Positions 46,516-56,283 are shown, counted from the stretch's first letter. The stretch is DNA of 64,000 bases from Devosia rhodophyticola (GCF_028816475.1 NZ_CP118247.1:1178001-1242000), one strand, 5' to 3'. Numbers and translations are program-made. Notes: generated from the letters alone by a model not told the origin.

Positions 46516-47169
46516 ATGTTTTTCAAGTCGAAACCTGAGGCCGTGCCCGCCCCTCAGGACGCGCTGCCGGGACGAAATGTTGAACTGGACGTCGCGCCGG
46601 ACCATTACGTCAGTTCCCATTCTTTGAAAGGGCCATATCCGGAAGGTTCCGAAACTATTTATTTGGGTCTGGGCTGCTTTTGGGGTGCGGAGCGGCTTTT
46701 CTGGCAATTGGACGGCGTATTTGTGACTGCCGTTGGATATCAGGGCGGCTCGACACCCAATCCAAGTTATGAAGAGGTCTGTTCAGGCCGAACTGGTCAC
46801 ACTGAAAGCGTCAAGGTCGTGTTTGATCCCAATAAGATTTCGCTTGAGAGCCTGCTCAAGACCTTTTGGGAGGAGCACGATCCAACCCAAGGCATGCGCC
46901 AGGGCAATGACGTGGGCACCCAGTATCGATCCGCGATTTATACGACTTCTACCGAGCAGGCGGAGCGCGTCAATGCCAGTCGCGCCGCCTACGAGCAAGC
47001 GCTCAAGGCAAAGGGGCTCGGCAGCATAACCACGGAGATTGCGCCCGCCGGTCCATTTTATTATGCTGAAACCTATCATCAACAATATCTTGCAAAAAAC
47101 CCGGCTGGCTATTGTGGATTGCAGGGCACGGGCGTTGCCTGTCAGATCGAAACCGGGACTGCGGCCTGA
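46516..47169 (+). CDS. msrA: Peptide-methionine (S)-S-oxide reductase
   Basis: A 217-residue MsrA. The catalytic Cys54 is in GLGCFWGAE, followed by the family runs [52 protein letters not shown] and [13 protein letters not shown]. It repairs oxidised methionine in proteins using thioredoxin; resolving Cys may be those in [12 protein letters not shown] at the end. GGAGA lies 8 bases before the ATG. Confidence 0.96.
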   Translation: MFFKSKPEAVPAPQDALPGRNVELDVAPDHYVSSHSLKGPYPEGSETIYLGLGCFWGAERLFWQLDGVFVTAVGYQGGSTPNPSYEEVCSGRTGHTESVKVVFDPNKISLESLLKTFWEEHDPTQGMRQGNDVGTQYRSAIYTTSTEQAERVNASRAAYEQALKAKGLGSITTEIAPAGPFYYAETYHQQYLAKNPAGYCGLQGTGVACQIETGTAA

Positions 47170-47172
47170 ACC

Positions 47173-47520
47173 ATGCTGACGCGCGCCGAATTTGAACAGA
47201 TCTGCTCGCAATGGGCGGGCGTCAGCTTTGTCGAGCAGTGGGACAGCTATGTCGCCAAAGTGGGTGGCAAGGTATTTGGGCTCAAATCGGAAAATGGGCA
47301 TGGTGCCCTTAGCTTCAAGGTTCGTGAAACCAGCTTTGAAATATTGACGGCTATGCCCAAAATTGCTCAGGCGCCATATTTTGCCAAACGTCGTTGGGTG
47401 AGCGCTGCCTCAGACGCGTTGTCGGTTGAGGAATTCAATGATTACCTCAAGGCATCATATGATCTGGTGGGGGCGGGTTTGACCAAAAAACTGCAACGCA
47501 CTTTGGGTCTAATTGTCTGA
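47173..47520 (+). CDS. MmcQ/YjbR family protein
   Basis: A 115-residue protein of the YjbR fold (SVEQWDSYVAKVGGKVFG-type region, then FEILTAMPKIAQAPYFAKRR, and KASYDLVGAGLTKKLQR at the end). Members are small proteins of poorly known function with a possible DNA-binding fold. It starts 3 bases after the msrA stop, so it is co-transcribed. Confidence 0.85.
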   Translation: MLTRAEFEQICSQWAGVSFVEQWDSYVAKVGGKVFGLKSENGHGALSFKVRETSFEILTAMPKIAQAPYFAKRRWVSAASDALSVEEFNDYLKASYDLVGAGLTKKLQRTLGLIV

Positions 47521-47578
47521 TGGGCAGGTTAAGGCGAAATGAGATGGTTACACCCCTGAGATTATTGGTGGACGCCTC

Positions 47579-47986
47579 ATGCCTCTAACGTCCATCGGTT
47601 CCTGTCTGTGCGGCTCTGTCAAATTTAGCATATCGGGAGAATTCGAGAGTTTTTGGCTCTGCCACTGCGCGCGCTGCCAGAAAGATACCGGTTCAGCGCA
47701 CGCGGCCAATCTGTTTTCTTCCATCGCCAAGATCAACTGGCTGTCGGGCGGCGACGATATCAGGACATATCGCGTTCCCAAGACGCGACACCAACGAAGC
47801 TTCTGCGGTATGTGCGGTTCGGCTCTTCCCAGTGTTCAATTCGAAGGTGCGCTGCTGGTTGTGCCGGCTGGATGTCTTGACAGCCCAATAACGATCCGAC
47901 CGAACGCACATATCTGTTGCGCCAATAGAGCCACTTGGGATGCGCAATTGGAAAACGTAACTAAGATGGACGATCTCCCGGGATAG
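47579..47986 (+). CDS. GFA-family zinc protein (glutathione-dependent formaldehyde-activating fold)
   Basis: A 135-residue protein with the zinc-binding Cys pattern of the GFA fold: SCLCGSVKF, CHCARCQKDTGSAHAANLF and SFCGMCGSALP. The family includes glutathione-formaldehyde adduct enzymes, but most members, including this short one, have no proven activity. Confidence 0.88.
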   Translation: MPLTSIGSCLCGSVKFSISGEFESFWLCHCARCQKDTGSAHAANLFSSIAKINWLSGGDDIRTYRVPKTRHQRSFCGMCGSALPSVQFEGALLVVPAGCLDSPITIRPNAHICCANRATWDAQLENVTKMDDLPG

Positions 47987-48050
47987 GAGCGTTGACCTGC
48001 CCCGATCCTGCTTGACGCCCCGTGCTTTTTCGCGCATCTAGTGGCGCGCG

Positions 48051-48124
48051 GCGGGTGTAGCTCAATGGTAGAGCTTTTGCTTCCCAAGCAAGTGACGAGG
48101 GTTCGATTCCCTTCACCCGCTCCA
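48051..48124 (+). tRNA. tRNA-Gly (anticodon CCC)
   Basis: Acceptor GCGGGTG pairs with CACCCGC; anticodon arm TTTGC-TTCCCAA-GCAAG (CCC); T loop GTTCGATTC; CCA encoded. Length 74. Confidence 0.95.
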
Positions 48125-48249
48125 ATCCGCAACTTTCATTCTGATGTTGGCGACGGTGCGATTCAAAATTGTGGTCGGAGTGCTTGGTTGACTACATCAT
48201 CTTTCATGATAGATATGGCAGAACGAGTTTTTGCCCTGAGAGAACCCTG

Positions 48250-49179
48250 ATGAGCCGTAATTTTCTGGTCGTTGATCCTGAAGAGGACATTGAAGTTCTC
48301 AAGGGGCTGGCGTCGCCTATCCGGGTCAAAGTCCTCAAGTTGCTGCATGTGGAAGGGGCGATGAACGGCAATGACATTGCCGAAAAGCTCAGCCTGCCGC
48401 AGTCGACCGTATCGACCAATATCCAGATCCTGGAAAGCGCAGGGCTGATCCGAACCGAGACACAGAAGGCGCGCAAGGGCAATCAGAAGATTTGCCACTC
48501 GATGTTTGACGAAGTTATGGTGATGTTCAAGGAAGACATCAGGCCATTGGCCGCCAATACCATCGAAGTGGCCATGCCGCTGGGACTTTATACCAGTTGC
48601 GACGTGTCAGCACCGTGTGGGCTATGTTCAGGTGAAGGCATTATCGGGTTACTGGATGTGCCCGACACTTTTCTCGACCCGGACCGAATGAAGGCTGGGC
48701 TGCTTTGGTTTACCCGAGGTTATCTCGAATACCAGTTCCCCAACAATGCCAAGCTAAGCCAGCACCGGGTAGTGGCCGCGGAGTTTTCTATGGAGCTCAG
48801 CTCGGAAGTGCCGGGCACCTCGGCGGACTGGCCAAGTGACATCACGCTATCAGTCAACGGTACGGAAATTGGCACATGGATGAGCCCTGGCGATTTCGGC
48901 GACAAACGCGGGGTTTATACCCCCGACTGGTGGAAACTGAAGGGCAGCCAGTATGGCAAGCTCAAGAGTTTTCGGGTGACGACGGATGGCAGTTATGTTG
49001 ACGGGATGAAGATTTCTCCGGTTTCGCTGAGCGATCTGGACTTGTCCAATCACCACTCAATTCGTCTGCGCATCGCTGTTAAACCTGATGCTAAACATCC
49101 GGGTGGTATTAATATTTTTGGTCGCGGCTTCGGCAATTATGACCAGGACATCATCATGCGGCTACAAACCGAACGCTAG
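48250..49179 (+). CDS. ArsR-type transcriptional regulator with large C-terminal domain
   Basis: A 309-residue protein; ATG 48250 begins MSRNFLVVDPEEDIEVL. Residues 15-90 are an ArsR-type winged helix (LASPIRVKVLKLL, NDIAEKLSLPQSTVSTNIQI). The remaining 220 residues form a beta-rich domain (DITLSVNGTEIGTWMSPGDF, YTPDWWKLKGSQYG), far larger than in metal-sensing ArsR proteins and without their metal motif, so it probably senses a carbohydrate. It lies 96 bases before the GH51 gene, with a nested palindrome between them. Confidence 0.85.
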   Translation: MSRNFLVVDPEEDIEVLKGLASPIRVKVLKLLHVEGAMNGNDIAEKLSLPQSTVSTNIQILESAGLIRTETQKARKGNQKICHSMFDEVMVMFKEDIRPLAANTIEVAMPLGLYTSCDVSAPCGLCSGEGIIGLLDVPDTFLDPDRMKAGLLWFTRGYLEYQFPNNAKLSQHRVVAAEFSMELSSEVPGTSADWPSDITLSVNGTEIGTWMSPGDFGDKRGVYTPDWWKLKGSQYGKLKSFRVTTDGSYVDGMKISPVSLSDLDLSNHHSIRLRIAVKPDAKHPGGINIFGRGFGNYDQDIIMRLQTER

Positions 49180-49217
49180 ATTCAATTCGCACACGCCTCT
49201 TGCGCAATCCCCTCATA

Positions 49218-49259
49218 CCCGTTTACAACTGATTATCTGATACAAATCAGACAAACGGG
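49218..49259. promoter_or_regulatory. Nested palindrome before the GH51 gene
   Basis: TCTGAT (49236-49241) and ATCAGA (49246-49251) form a perfect inverted repeat with a 4-base spacer; outside it CCCGTTT (49218-49224) and AAACGGG (49253-49259) form another. A good operator candidate for the ArsR-type protein encoded just upstream. Confidence 0.5.
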
Positions 49260-49275
49260 ATTTCAGGAGGGTAAC

Positions 49276-50787
49276 GTGAAGGCGTCAGTCGTCGCAAATA
49301 AGGATTTCACGGTCGGCAAGATCGATAATCGTGTTTACGGGGCGTTCCTCGAGCATCTCGGACGCGCCATTTATGAAGGCATTTACGAACCCGATCATGC
49401 AAGTGCCGACCAAAATGGCATGCGGGGTGATGTTGCCAAACTGGTCAAGGACCTCAATGTACCCGTCGTGCGCTATCCCGGGGGTAACTTTGTTTCCGCC
49501 TATAATTGGGAAGACGGGGTAGGTCCACGCGAGGAGCGCCCTACCCGGCTCGACCTGGCCTGGCACACGTCGGACAGCAATGCGGTGGGTGTCCACGAGT
49601 TCGCCGACTGGTGCGACAGTGTCGGCACCGAGATGATGCTGGCGGTAAACCTTGGATCACGCGGGGTCGACGATGCCCGTAACTTCTTGGAATATGTCAA
49701 TCATCCGGGCGGCAGCTATTGGAGCGATTTACGTATCAAGAATGGCCGCAAAGAGCCGTTCAACGTAAAAATGTGGTGCCTGGGCAATGAGATGGATGGC
49801 CCCTGGCAGGTCGGGCACAAGGATGCTGACGAGTATGGCAAGCTAGCGGCCAACACCGCCCGCGCGATGCGCATGTTCGACAGCGAACTTGAGTTGATCG
49901 TGTGTGGCTCCTCCAACGCGGACATGGCGAGTTATCCCGATTGGGAACGCATTGTGCTCGAACATACCTACGAGCATGTTGATCATATTTCGCTGCATAT
50001 GTACTTTGCCAATCGCGACAAGGATACTCCTAACTATCTGGCGCTAAATCATAAACTTGAACGCTACATCGAAACAGTTGCGGCGACGATCAAGCAGGTA
50101 AAGAGCAAGAAGCGCACAAAGCACGATGTCTATATCTCGTTTGATGAATGGAACGTCTGGTATCATTCCAACAAGCAGGACCGCGAAATTCTTGATGGTG
50201 GCAATGGCTGGCCGCATGCACCGGGGCTGCTGGAAGACATCTACAATTTTGAGGACGTGCTGCAGGTTGGTCTGGTTCTCAACAGCTTCATTCGCCATTC
50301 CGATGTGGTCAAGATCGCCTGTATCGCCCAATTGGTGAATGTGATCGCACCGATCATGACCGAAAAGGGCGGACCGGCCTGGAAACAGACGATCTATTAT
50401 CCCTATTATTTCGCATCTGTGTACGGTCGTGGTACTGCTTTGAATTTGCTTGTCAATTCTCCGGGATATGAGAGCAACCATGAGGACAATACACCCTTTG
50501 TGGACCTGTCGAGTGTGCACAATGAAGATGATGGAACACTTAGTTTCTTCCTGGTCAACCGACATGGGACGGAATCGATTGAGGTCGATATCGACTTACA
50601 GGGTTTTGCCGCGGGTGAAGTGATCGATCACCAGGTGATGACCCATAGCCGTCTCGACGCCGTCAATACCGCCAAAAATCAAAGCGAAGTGGCTCCGCGC
50701 AAGGGTGAAGGCGCCAAGGTGGCGGACGGTTCGCTGCGCCTGACGCTGCCGCCTTACTCCTACCAAATGGTGCGGGTAAAGCTTTAG
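49276..50787 (+). CDS. abfA: GH51 alpha-L-arabinofuranosidase
   Basis: A 503-residue GH51 retaining glycosidase. The acid/base Glu172 lies in WCLGNEMDGPWQ and the nucleophile Glu291 in SFDEWNVWY; YGAFLEHLGRAIYEGIYEP and VRYPGGNFVSAYNWEDGVGP are family signatures. No signal peptide, so it cleaves imported arabino-oligosaccharides in the cytoplasm. The start is a GTG at 49276 with AGGAGG 6 bases upstream. A perfect terminator follows at 50866-50897, separating it from the importer genes. Confidence 0.96.
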   Translation: MKASVVANKDFTVGKIDNRVYGAFLEHLGRAIYEGIYEPDHASADQNGMRGDVAKLVKDLNVPVVRYPGGNFVSAYNWEDGVGPREERPTRLDLAWHTSDSNAVGVHEFADWCDSVGTEMMLAVNLGSRGVDDARNFLEYVNHPGGSYWSDLRIKNGRKEPFNVKMWCLGNEMDGPWQVGHKDADEYGKLAANTARAMRMFDSELELIVCGSSNADMASYPDWERIVLEHTYEHVDHISLHMYFANRDKDTPNYLALNHKLERYIETVAATIKQVKSKKRTKHDVYISFDEWNVWYHSNKQDREILDGGNGWPHAPGLLEDIYNFEDVLQVGLVLNSFIRHSDVVKIACIAQLVNVIAPIMTEKGGPAWKQTIYYPYYFASVYGRGTALNLLVNSPGYESNHEDNTPFVDLSSVHNEDDGTLSFFLVNRHGTESIEVDIDLQGFAAGEVIDHQVMTHSRLDAVNTAKNQSEVAPRKGEGAKVADGSLRLTLPPYSYQMVRVKL

Positions 50788-50865
50788 CACCAAACCAACA
50801 CATCGCATCGCCGACAGCTCACTTCTACTAGCAAACCGTTAGCGTTAAGCGTGACAGATCAAGGC

Positions 50866-50897
50866 AATAGGGCACATCGGGGGCGATGTGCCCTATT
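50866..50897 (+). terminator. Strong hairpin terminator after GH51 gene
   Basis: A 14-bp perfect stem (AATAGGGCACATCG with its inverse at 50884-50897) around a GGGG loop, followed by CATTTG. Confidence 0.8.
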
Positions 50898-51034
50898 CAT
50901 TTGTATATCATGATATTAGATTTACATCATGATCTCTGTTGACAAACAAAATCAACTGATCAAATATGAATCCAGGTTGCTGGAGAGCGCTCGCGAACAG
51001 AGTGCGGATGGCATCCCACAGGGAGGAGCGAGAG

Positions 51035-52954
51035 ATGGATAGACGCAGTTTTATGGTAGGCACTGCCGTCGGTGCGCTGATGCTCGGCGCCAAGGGACTG
51101 GCTTTTGCGCAGGATGCTGAAGGCTCGGCACCGCCGCTGAACGATTTTGCCCGGAACGAAACAGTTATCGTGCACAACCCCGAAGGGGTCATCCGCAATC
51201 CGGGCTGGTTCAATATCTGGGTCAATGGCGGCGGCGGAACAAGCAATGGCCTGCACCAACTAACGATGGACACGCTCTGGTACATCGACCCCGATGGCGG
51301 TGTGCCGGGCAAGAGCGAGAACGCGATCTACAACGCGCTGGCAGCAGAGCCGTGGCAATATAATGATGACTTCACCGAAATGACGGTGAAACTGCGCCAA
51401 GGCATCCTGTGGAGCGATGGGGTCGAGTTTACAGCCGATGACGTCGTTTACACTGTGACCAAACAAATGGAGACACCCGGCATGCAGTGGAGCGGCGCGT
51501 TCTCCACGCAGGTAGCCGAGGTTACCGCGCCCGATCCGTATACAGTTCATTTCACACTTCAGGCGCCAAACTCACGCTTTCACGCCATTTTCTCGGTACG
51601 CTGGAATGCGGCCTGGATCATGCCCAAGCATGTGTTTGAAAAGGTCGATGACGTCCTGACCTTTGACTATAACCCTCCACTCAGCCTCGGCGCCTATACA
51701 CTCAATTCGTTCGATCCGAACGGTACATGGTACATTTGGGACAAGCGCGAGGACTGGGACAAGACAACGCTGGGCCTGGTGGGCCAACCCACGCCCAAGC
51801 ACATTATCTATCGCAACAACATCTCAACCGACAATCGCCTGATCGAGATGCGCAACGGCAATCTGGACATGATCCATGATCTGTCGCCTGAAGGCACATT
51901 CTCGATCGTCAAGGAAGACCCGAATGTGCATGGCTGGTTTACCGGCTTCCCCTATGCCCATCCCGATCCGACGCTGCCAATGGCCATCTTCAACCACCAA
52001 AAACCAATGTTCCAGGACAAGCGTGTGCGCTGGGCGCTGGCTCTGATGCTGGACGCGCGCGCCATGTCGATGGCGTCCTATCGCGGTGCAGCGACCCTGT
52101 CGGCCATCTCCATACCGCCAACGGGGACGCATCCGCGCGACTATCATGGACCGCTCCAGCAATTCATGATCGACTATGAGCTAGACACCGGAACCTCCAA
52201 GGTCAAACCTTACGACCCCACCATCGGTCAGCAAATCGCCGACATGGTGCGCCCACAGTTTGGCGAAGACGTGCCGACCGATCCCGAGGCAATAAACAAA
52301 AGCTTCGGTTTTGGCTGGTGGAAACAGAATCTGCAGGCAGCCGAAGAGTTGCTGACGGCAGCAGGGTTCACCAAGAACGGCAATCAATGGATGACCGATA
52401 CCGGCGAACCGTTCGCCTTTAGTGTGCAGATTCCCCAAGAAGGCGTCATCAACCGCCTCGGCACCATCATTGCTCAACTCTGGTCACAAGCCGGGGTGCA
52501 GGCAAGCGCCGAAGTGGCGCCCGATATATGGGACCGCGTGGGCGCGGGCGACTATGAAGTCAATATTGGCTGGGCGGTCGAGACTTGGGGCGGTCATCCC
52601 GATCTCAGCTTCTTCCTCGACAGCTATCATTCCGAATATGTTGTCGAGCCGGGTCAGATCCAGCCAGCCCGTAACTGGATGCGCTGGACCAACCCTAAAC
52701 TGGACGAGATCATCGAGAAAATCCGTGGGGTCGATTTCAACGATCCCAAGGGACTGGAATACGGCATCGAGTTCGTCAAGTTGCATCTCGAAGAAATGCC
52801 GAACATTCCGATCATGTCCTACAATGTGTTCTCGGTGCAATCGAACAAATACTGGACCGGCTGGCCCAATATCGAGAATAATTATGCCAATCCGGTCACC
52901 AACTGGTCGAACGGGAAGTATATCTTCACGCAGATCGAACCGACCAACGCCTGA
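51035..52954 (+). CDS. Peptide/oligosaccharide ABC transporter substrate-binding protein
   Basis: A 639-residue family 5 solute-binding protein. ATG 51035 follows GGGAGGAG and gives a twin-arginine type signal (MDRRSFMVGTAVGALMLGAK ending AFAQD), suggesting Tat export. The SBP_bac_5 core includes LRQGILWSDGVEFTADDVVY. It sits directly after an arabinofuranosidase gene, so the ligand is probably an arabinose-containing oligosaccharide rather than a peptide. A hairpin follows the stop. Confidence 0.92.
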   Translation: MDRRSFMVGTAVGALMLGAKGLAFAQDAEGSAPPLNDFARNETVIVHNPEGVIRNPGWFNIWVNGGGGTSNGLHQLTMDTLWYIDPDGGVPGKSENAIYNALAAEPWQYNDDFTEMTVKLRQGILWSDGVEFTADDVVYTVTKQMETPGMQWSGAFSTQVAEVTAPDPYTVHFTLQAPNSRFHAIFSVRWNAAWIMPKHVFEKVDDVLTFDYNPPLSLGAYTLNSFDPNGTWYIWDKREDWDKTTLGLVGQPTPKHIIYRNNISTDNRLIEMRNGNLDMIHDLSPEGTFSIVKEDPNVHGWFTGFPYAHPDPTLPMAIFNHQKPMFQDKRVRWALALMLDARAMSMASYRGAATLSAISIPPTGTHPRDYHGPLQQFMIDYELDTGTSKVKPYDPTIGQQIADMVRPQFGEDVPTDPEAINKSFGFGWWKQNLQAAEELLTAAGFTKNGNQWMTDTGEPFAFSVQIPQEGVINRLGTIIAQLWSQAGVQASAEVAPDIWDRVGAGDYEVNIGWAVETWGGHPDLSFFLDSYHSEYVVEPGQIQPARNWMRWTNPKLDEIIEKIRGVDFNDPKGLEYGIEFVKLHLEEMPNIPIMSYNVFSVQSNKYWTGWPNIENNYANPVTNWSNGKYIFTQIEPTNA

Positions 52955-52964
52955 GTTCTCCCCG

Positions 52965-52988
52965 GCAGCCCGGTATTGTCCGGGCTGC
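52965..52988 (+). promoter_or_regulatory. Stem-loop after binding-protein gene
   Basis: GCAGCCCGG (52965-52973) pairs perfectly with 52980-52988 around a 6-base loop, without a U-tract. It probably attenuates or stabilises the message between the binding protein and the permeases. Confidence 0.6.
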
Positions 52989-53202
52989 TGCCCAGAGGGA
53001 CGCGGCTGGCGCCCTGCCCCTCAATTGCACCTTTTCTGACCCGCAAATCCTTGCTCGTTGGAACAAATAACGGTGGCGCGTCCGCCGGTAGCGCTGCGAC
53101 ACGCAACGTTTTTGGCGCCCCGTAAATGGACTTGGCCGTCATTGGTCCGGTTTCGGTTGCAGTTCTAAAAAGACCTGTGACCGCCGAGGTTGAGGAGCTC
53201 AA

Positions 53203-54207
53203 ATGCAAGGCTATTTCTGGTTTGCCGCCAAGCGCGCAGCGCAGTTGTTGGCCGTAGTCTTTTGCGGCATTTCCGCGACGTTTATGGTGACGCACCTGTC
53301 ACCGATCAGTCCGGTGGAATCGGCACTGGGACGGATGACCGCCCGCTCCAATTTCGCACCAGAGGCCGTGGAGTCGATGCGCGCGGCGTTGACCGAAATG
53401 TATGGGGTAAACGAACCCCTGATCAATCAATATTTCAATTTCTGGGCGCGACTGGTGCATGGTGACCTTGGACCATCGCTGATTGCATTTCCGACCCCGG
53501 CCATGGAATTGGTGATGCGCGCCTTGCCCTGGACCGTGTGCCTGCTGCTGACGTCGATCCTGATTACCTTTTTTGTCGGCAATGTGATGGGCGCCCTGGC
53601 AGGTTACAATCAAAACAACCGGTTCCTGAAAGCCTTCGGCGTCGTGGCCATGGGCATTCAGCCGATCCCCTACTATATCGTTGCCTTCATCCTGCTGGTG
53701 GTTTTCGGCTTTATCTGGCCGGTGCTGCCCATTTCCGGCGGCTTTGCGATGAATGTGACGCCGGGCTGGAACCTGGCTTATATTGGGTCGGTGCTGCAGC
53801 ACGCCATCCTGCCAGCCTCGTCGCTGGTGCTCGTTGGTTTCGGCAGCTGGTTCCTGGGGATGCGGGCGCTAGTTTCCAACATTGTCACCGAAGACTATGT
53901 GACCTACGCCGAACTGGCGGGCGTCAAGCGCCGGACCATTGTGGGCAGCTATGTGATCCGCAACGCAGCCGTGCCGCAGCTGACGGCGCTGGCAATGACA
54001 CTGGGTGGGGTATTTTCAGGCACAGTGATCACCGAACAGGTGTTCAATTATCCCGGTCTCGGGTCGCTACTGGTCGACGCAGTCAATGGCGGCGATTTTT
54101 CGCTGGTACTGGCGGTATCCACGGTGTCGGTGGCAGCGGTGGCGATGGCCATTTTCATCGTTGACCTGCTCCATCCCCTGCTCGATCCACGCGTAAGGAC
54201 GGATTAG
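53203..54207 (+). CDS. ABC transporter permease (DppB type)
   Basis: A 334-residue membrane protein with six helices, the first at residues 10-30 after a short N-terminus, and the periplasmic loop typical of DppB/OppB. The C-terminal EAA region is YAELAGVKRRTIVGSYVIRN near residue 240. GAGGAG lies 7 bases upstream of the ATG. It pairs with the next permease. Confidence 0.93.
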   Translation: MQGYFWFAAKRAAQLLAVVFCGISATFMVTHLSPISPVESALGRMTARSNFAPEAVESMRAALTEMYGVNEPLINQYFNFWARLVHGDLGPSLIAFPTPAMELVMRALPWTVCLLLTSILITFFVGNVMGALAGYNQNNRFLKAFGVVAMGIQPIPYYIVAFILLVVFGFIWPVLPISGGFAMNVTPGWNLAYIGSVLQHAILPASSLVLVGFGSWFLGMRALVSNIVTEDYVTYAELAGVKRRTIVGSYVIRNAAVPQLTALAMTLGGVFSGTVITEQVFNYPGLGSLLVDAVNGGDFSLVLAVSTVSVAAVAMAIFIVDLLHPLLDPRVRTD

Positions 54208-54212
54208 CCGCC

Positions 54213-55070
54213 ATGTTTGCTGTTCTCCGCGACCTTGTTCGCTACAATATCGAGTTTGCCATCGGCGTAACGCTGGTGGGGTTCATCCTGATCTTTGCCG
54301 CGGCAAGCTATTTTGCTCCGACAGACCCGAACCTGATCTATGTGGTCATTCCCGACCAACCGCCATCGGCGCAATATTGGTTTGGCACCAATTCGCGCGG
54401 GCAAGACCTGTTCTGGCAGCTTTCAACGGCCTTTCGAAATTCGGTCATCTTTGGGGTAACAGTCGCGGTGCTCTCGCGCATCATCTCGCTGGCGGTGGGG
54501 CTGACCAGCGGCTATGTCGGGGGATGGGTGGATCGCGGGCTGATGCTCGTCAACGATATTTTCGTAGCGGTTCCGATCTTTCCGGTGCTGGTGTTGTTTT
54601 ACTTTGTGCTGCGCAGCGATCTCAATTCATGGACGCTGGCGCTTATCATGGCCTGTTTTGGCTGGCCATTCGATGCGCGGCTGATCCGGTCGGTGGCGCT
54701 GGGGCTGCGACATCGCGAGTTTACCCGCCATGCGGTGTTCGCGGGGATGAGCACGCCCAAGATATTGCTGCAGGAGCACCTGCCCTATGTGATGCCAATC
54801 GTGTTCTCGACCTTCATGGCCAACATGTTGTGGTCGATCGGGCTGGAAGTCACGCTGGCGGTGCTGGGCTTCACCAATATCAACCAGGCAACGATCGGCA
54901 CGGTGCTATATTGGGCCAATAGCCACTCGGCGATGGTGGTGGGTGTGTGGTGGTGGATTCTCATCCCGGTGATTTTTATCGTCATCCTGTTCGTTGGCCT
55001 GTTCCTGCTTGCCGTCTCGCTCAATGAATATATCGACCCGCGCAGCAGGCTGCGGAGGATGGGGGCATGA
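54213..55070 (+). CDS. ABC transporter permease (DppC type)
   Basis: A 285-residue permease with the DppC/OppC signatures FGTNSRGQDLFWQL near the N-terminal helix and LGLRHREFTRHAVFAGMSTP as the cytoplasmic coupling loop. It starts 5 bases after the DppB-type gene. A repeat-like palindromic stretch lies between it and the ATPase genes. Confidence 0.93.
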   Translation: MFAVLRDLVRYNIEFAIGVTLVGFILIFAAASYFAPTDPNLIYVVIPDQPPSAQYWFGTNSRGQDLFWQLSTAFRNSVIFGVTVAVLSRIISLAVGLTSGYVGGWVDRGLMLVNDIFVAVPIFPVLVLFYFVLRSDLNSWTLALIMACFGWPFDARLIRSVALGLRHREFTRHAVFAGMSTPKILLQEHLPYVMPIVFSTFMANMLWSIGLEVTLAVLGFTNINQATIGTVLYWANSHSAMVVGVWWWILIPVIFIVILFVGLFLLAVSLNEYIDPRSRLRRMGA

Positions 55071-55260
55071 AGGCCGACCAGCGGTGCCTTTTACTCCTTG
55101 CGCGAGATGGTGCCCCGGAGGGGCAGACGAAGGATCTCTTGTTCGCCTCCCGTATGGGATGGGGAAGCACCCCTCACCCCGGCCATTCTGCTAAACGCAG
55201 ACATGTCGTCCCTCTCCTGCAAGGGGAGAGGTGTGGGTTCGACAAACGGGGAGAGAACAC
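55071..55260. repeat. Intercistronic palindromic element
   Basis: The gap between permease and ATPase genes carries CCTCTCC-TGCAAGG-GGAGAGG at 55211-55231 within a stretch (CACCCCTCACCCCGGCC and AAACGCAGACATGTCG) that resembles the dispersed intergenic palindromes of Hyphomicrobiales genomes. Only one copy is in this window, so its repeat nature is from recall. Confidence 0.45.
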
Positions 55261-56283
55261 ATGACCCAGGATCTACTCGAGGTCGACGGCCTCAAGGCCT
55301 ATTACCAGATGAACTATTTCGGCGTGGAACGCGAAGTGCGGGCGGTCGATGACATCACCATGACCATCCGCAAGAACGAGATCTACGGCATTGCCGGGGA
55401 GAGCTCGTCAGGCAAGACCAGCCTCATCCGCGTGCTGGCGGCAGCGATCCGGCCGCCGATGCGCATCGTGGCCGGCAGCGTGAAATATGACTTCAAAAAC
55501 GGCCCGATGGACGTGGCCACGGCAAGCGAGGCGCAGATCGAGTCAGTGCGCTGGAAGCATCTGAGCTACATCATGCAAGGCTCGATGAGCGTGCTCAACC
55601 CGGTGCGGCGCATCGGCAAGACCTTTGAGGATTTTGCCAAACGCCCGCTGGGGCTATCGGGCGAAGCTTATCGGGCGCGGGTGCTGAACCATCTGGAACG
55701 GCTGAAGCTTCCGGCCAGCCTGCTCAACGCTTATCCACATGAGTTGAGCGGCGGCATGCGGCAACGCGTGACCATCGGGCTGGCCACGGTATGTCACCCC
55801 GAATTCGTTATTGCCGACGAGCCGACGACGGCGCTCGACGTGGTGGTGCAAAAGGAAGTCCTGGGGCTGATCCGCGAAATCCAGCAGGATATGGGCAGCT
55901 CGGTCGTGTTCGTAACCCATGACATGAGCGTGCATGCCAACATGGCCGACCGGGTGGGCATCATCTATGCCGGCCGGCTGGTGGAGGAAGGCCCGACGCG
56001 GCAAATGTTTTATGCGCCCAAGCACCCCTACACGGCCCATCTGGTGGCGAGCCTGCCGCGAATCGGGGATACGGCGCAGCGACCGGCGCTGGAGGGGCGA
56101 CCGCCGAGTCTTGCCAACCCGCCGAGCGGCTGCCGGTTTCACCCGCGCTGCCCGCTGGCCATCGACAAGTGCAAGACTGAGGTACCGCCGCTGAACAATG
56201 TGGCTAACGACCACCGCAGCGCGTGCTGGCGCTGGGAGGATGTGAAACCACTGGTGGCACCGCAACAGCCGGTGATGGCATGA
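55261..56283 (+). CDS. ABC transporter ATPase (DppD type)
   Basis: A 340-residue ATPase: Walker A GESSSGKTSL (note Ser-Ser-Ser in place of the usual Gly positions), Q loop YIMQGSMSVLNP, signature LSGGMRQRVTIGLA, Walker B FVIADEPTTALDV, H loop FVTHDMSVHANMADRV, and the oligopeptide/dipeptide-type C-terminal Cys region GCRFHPRCPLAIDKC. ATG 55261 was chosen over an upstream in-frame start inside the palindromic element. It overlaps the next gene by 4 bases. Confidence 0.93.
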   Translation: MTQDLLEVDGLKAYYQMNYFGVEREVRAVDDITMTIRKNEIYGIAGESSSGKTSLIRVLAAAIRPPMRIVAGSVKYDFKNGPMDVATASEAQIESVRWKHLSYIMQGSMSVLNPVRRIGKTFEDFAKRPLGLSGEAYRARVLNHLERLKLPASLLNAYPHELSGGMRQRVTIGLATVCHPEFVIADEPTTALDVVVQKEVLGLIREIQQDMGSSVVFVTHDMSVHANMADRVGIIYAGRLVEEGPTRQMFYAPKHPYTAHLVASLPRIGDTAQRPALEGRPPSLANPPSGCRFHPRCPLAIDKCKTEVPPLNNVANDHRSACWRWEDVKPLVAPQQPVMA

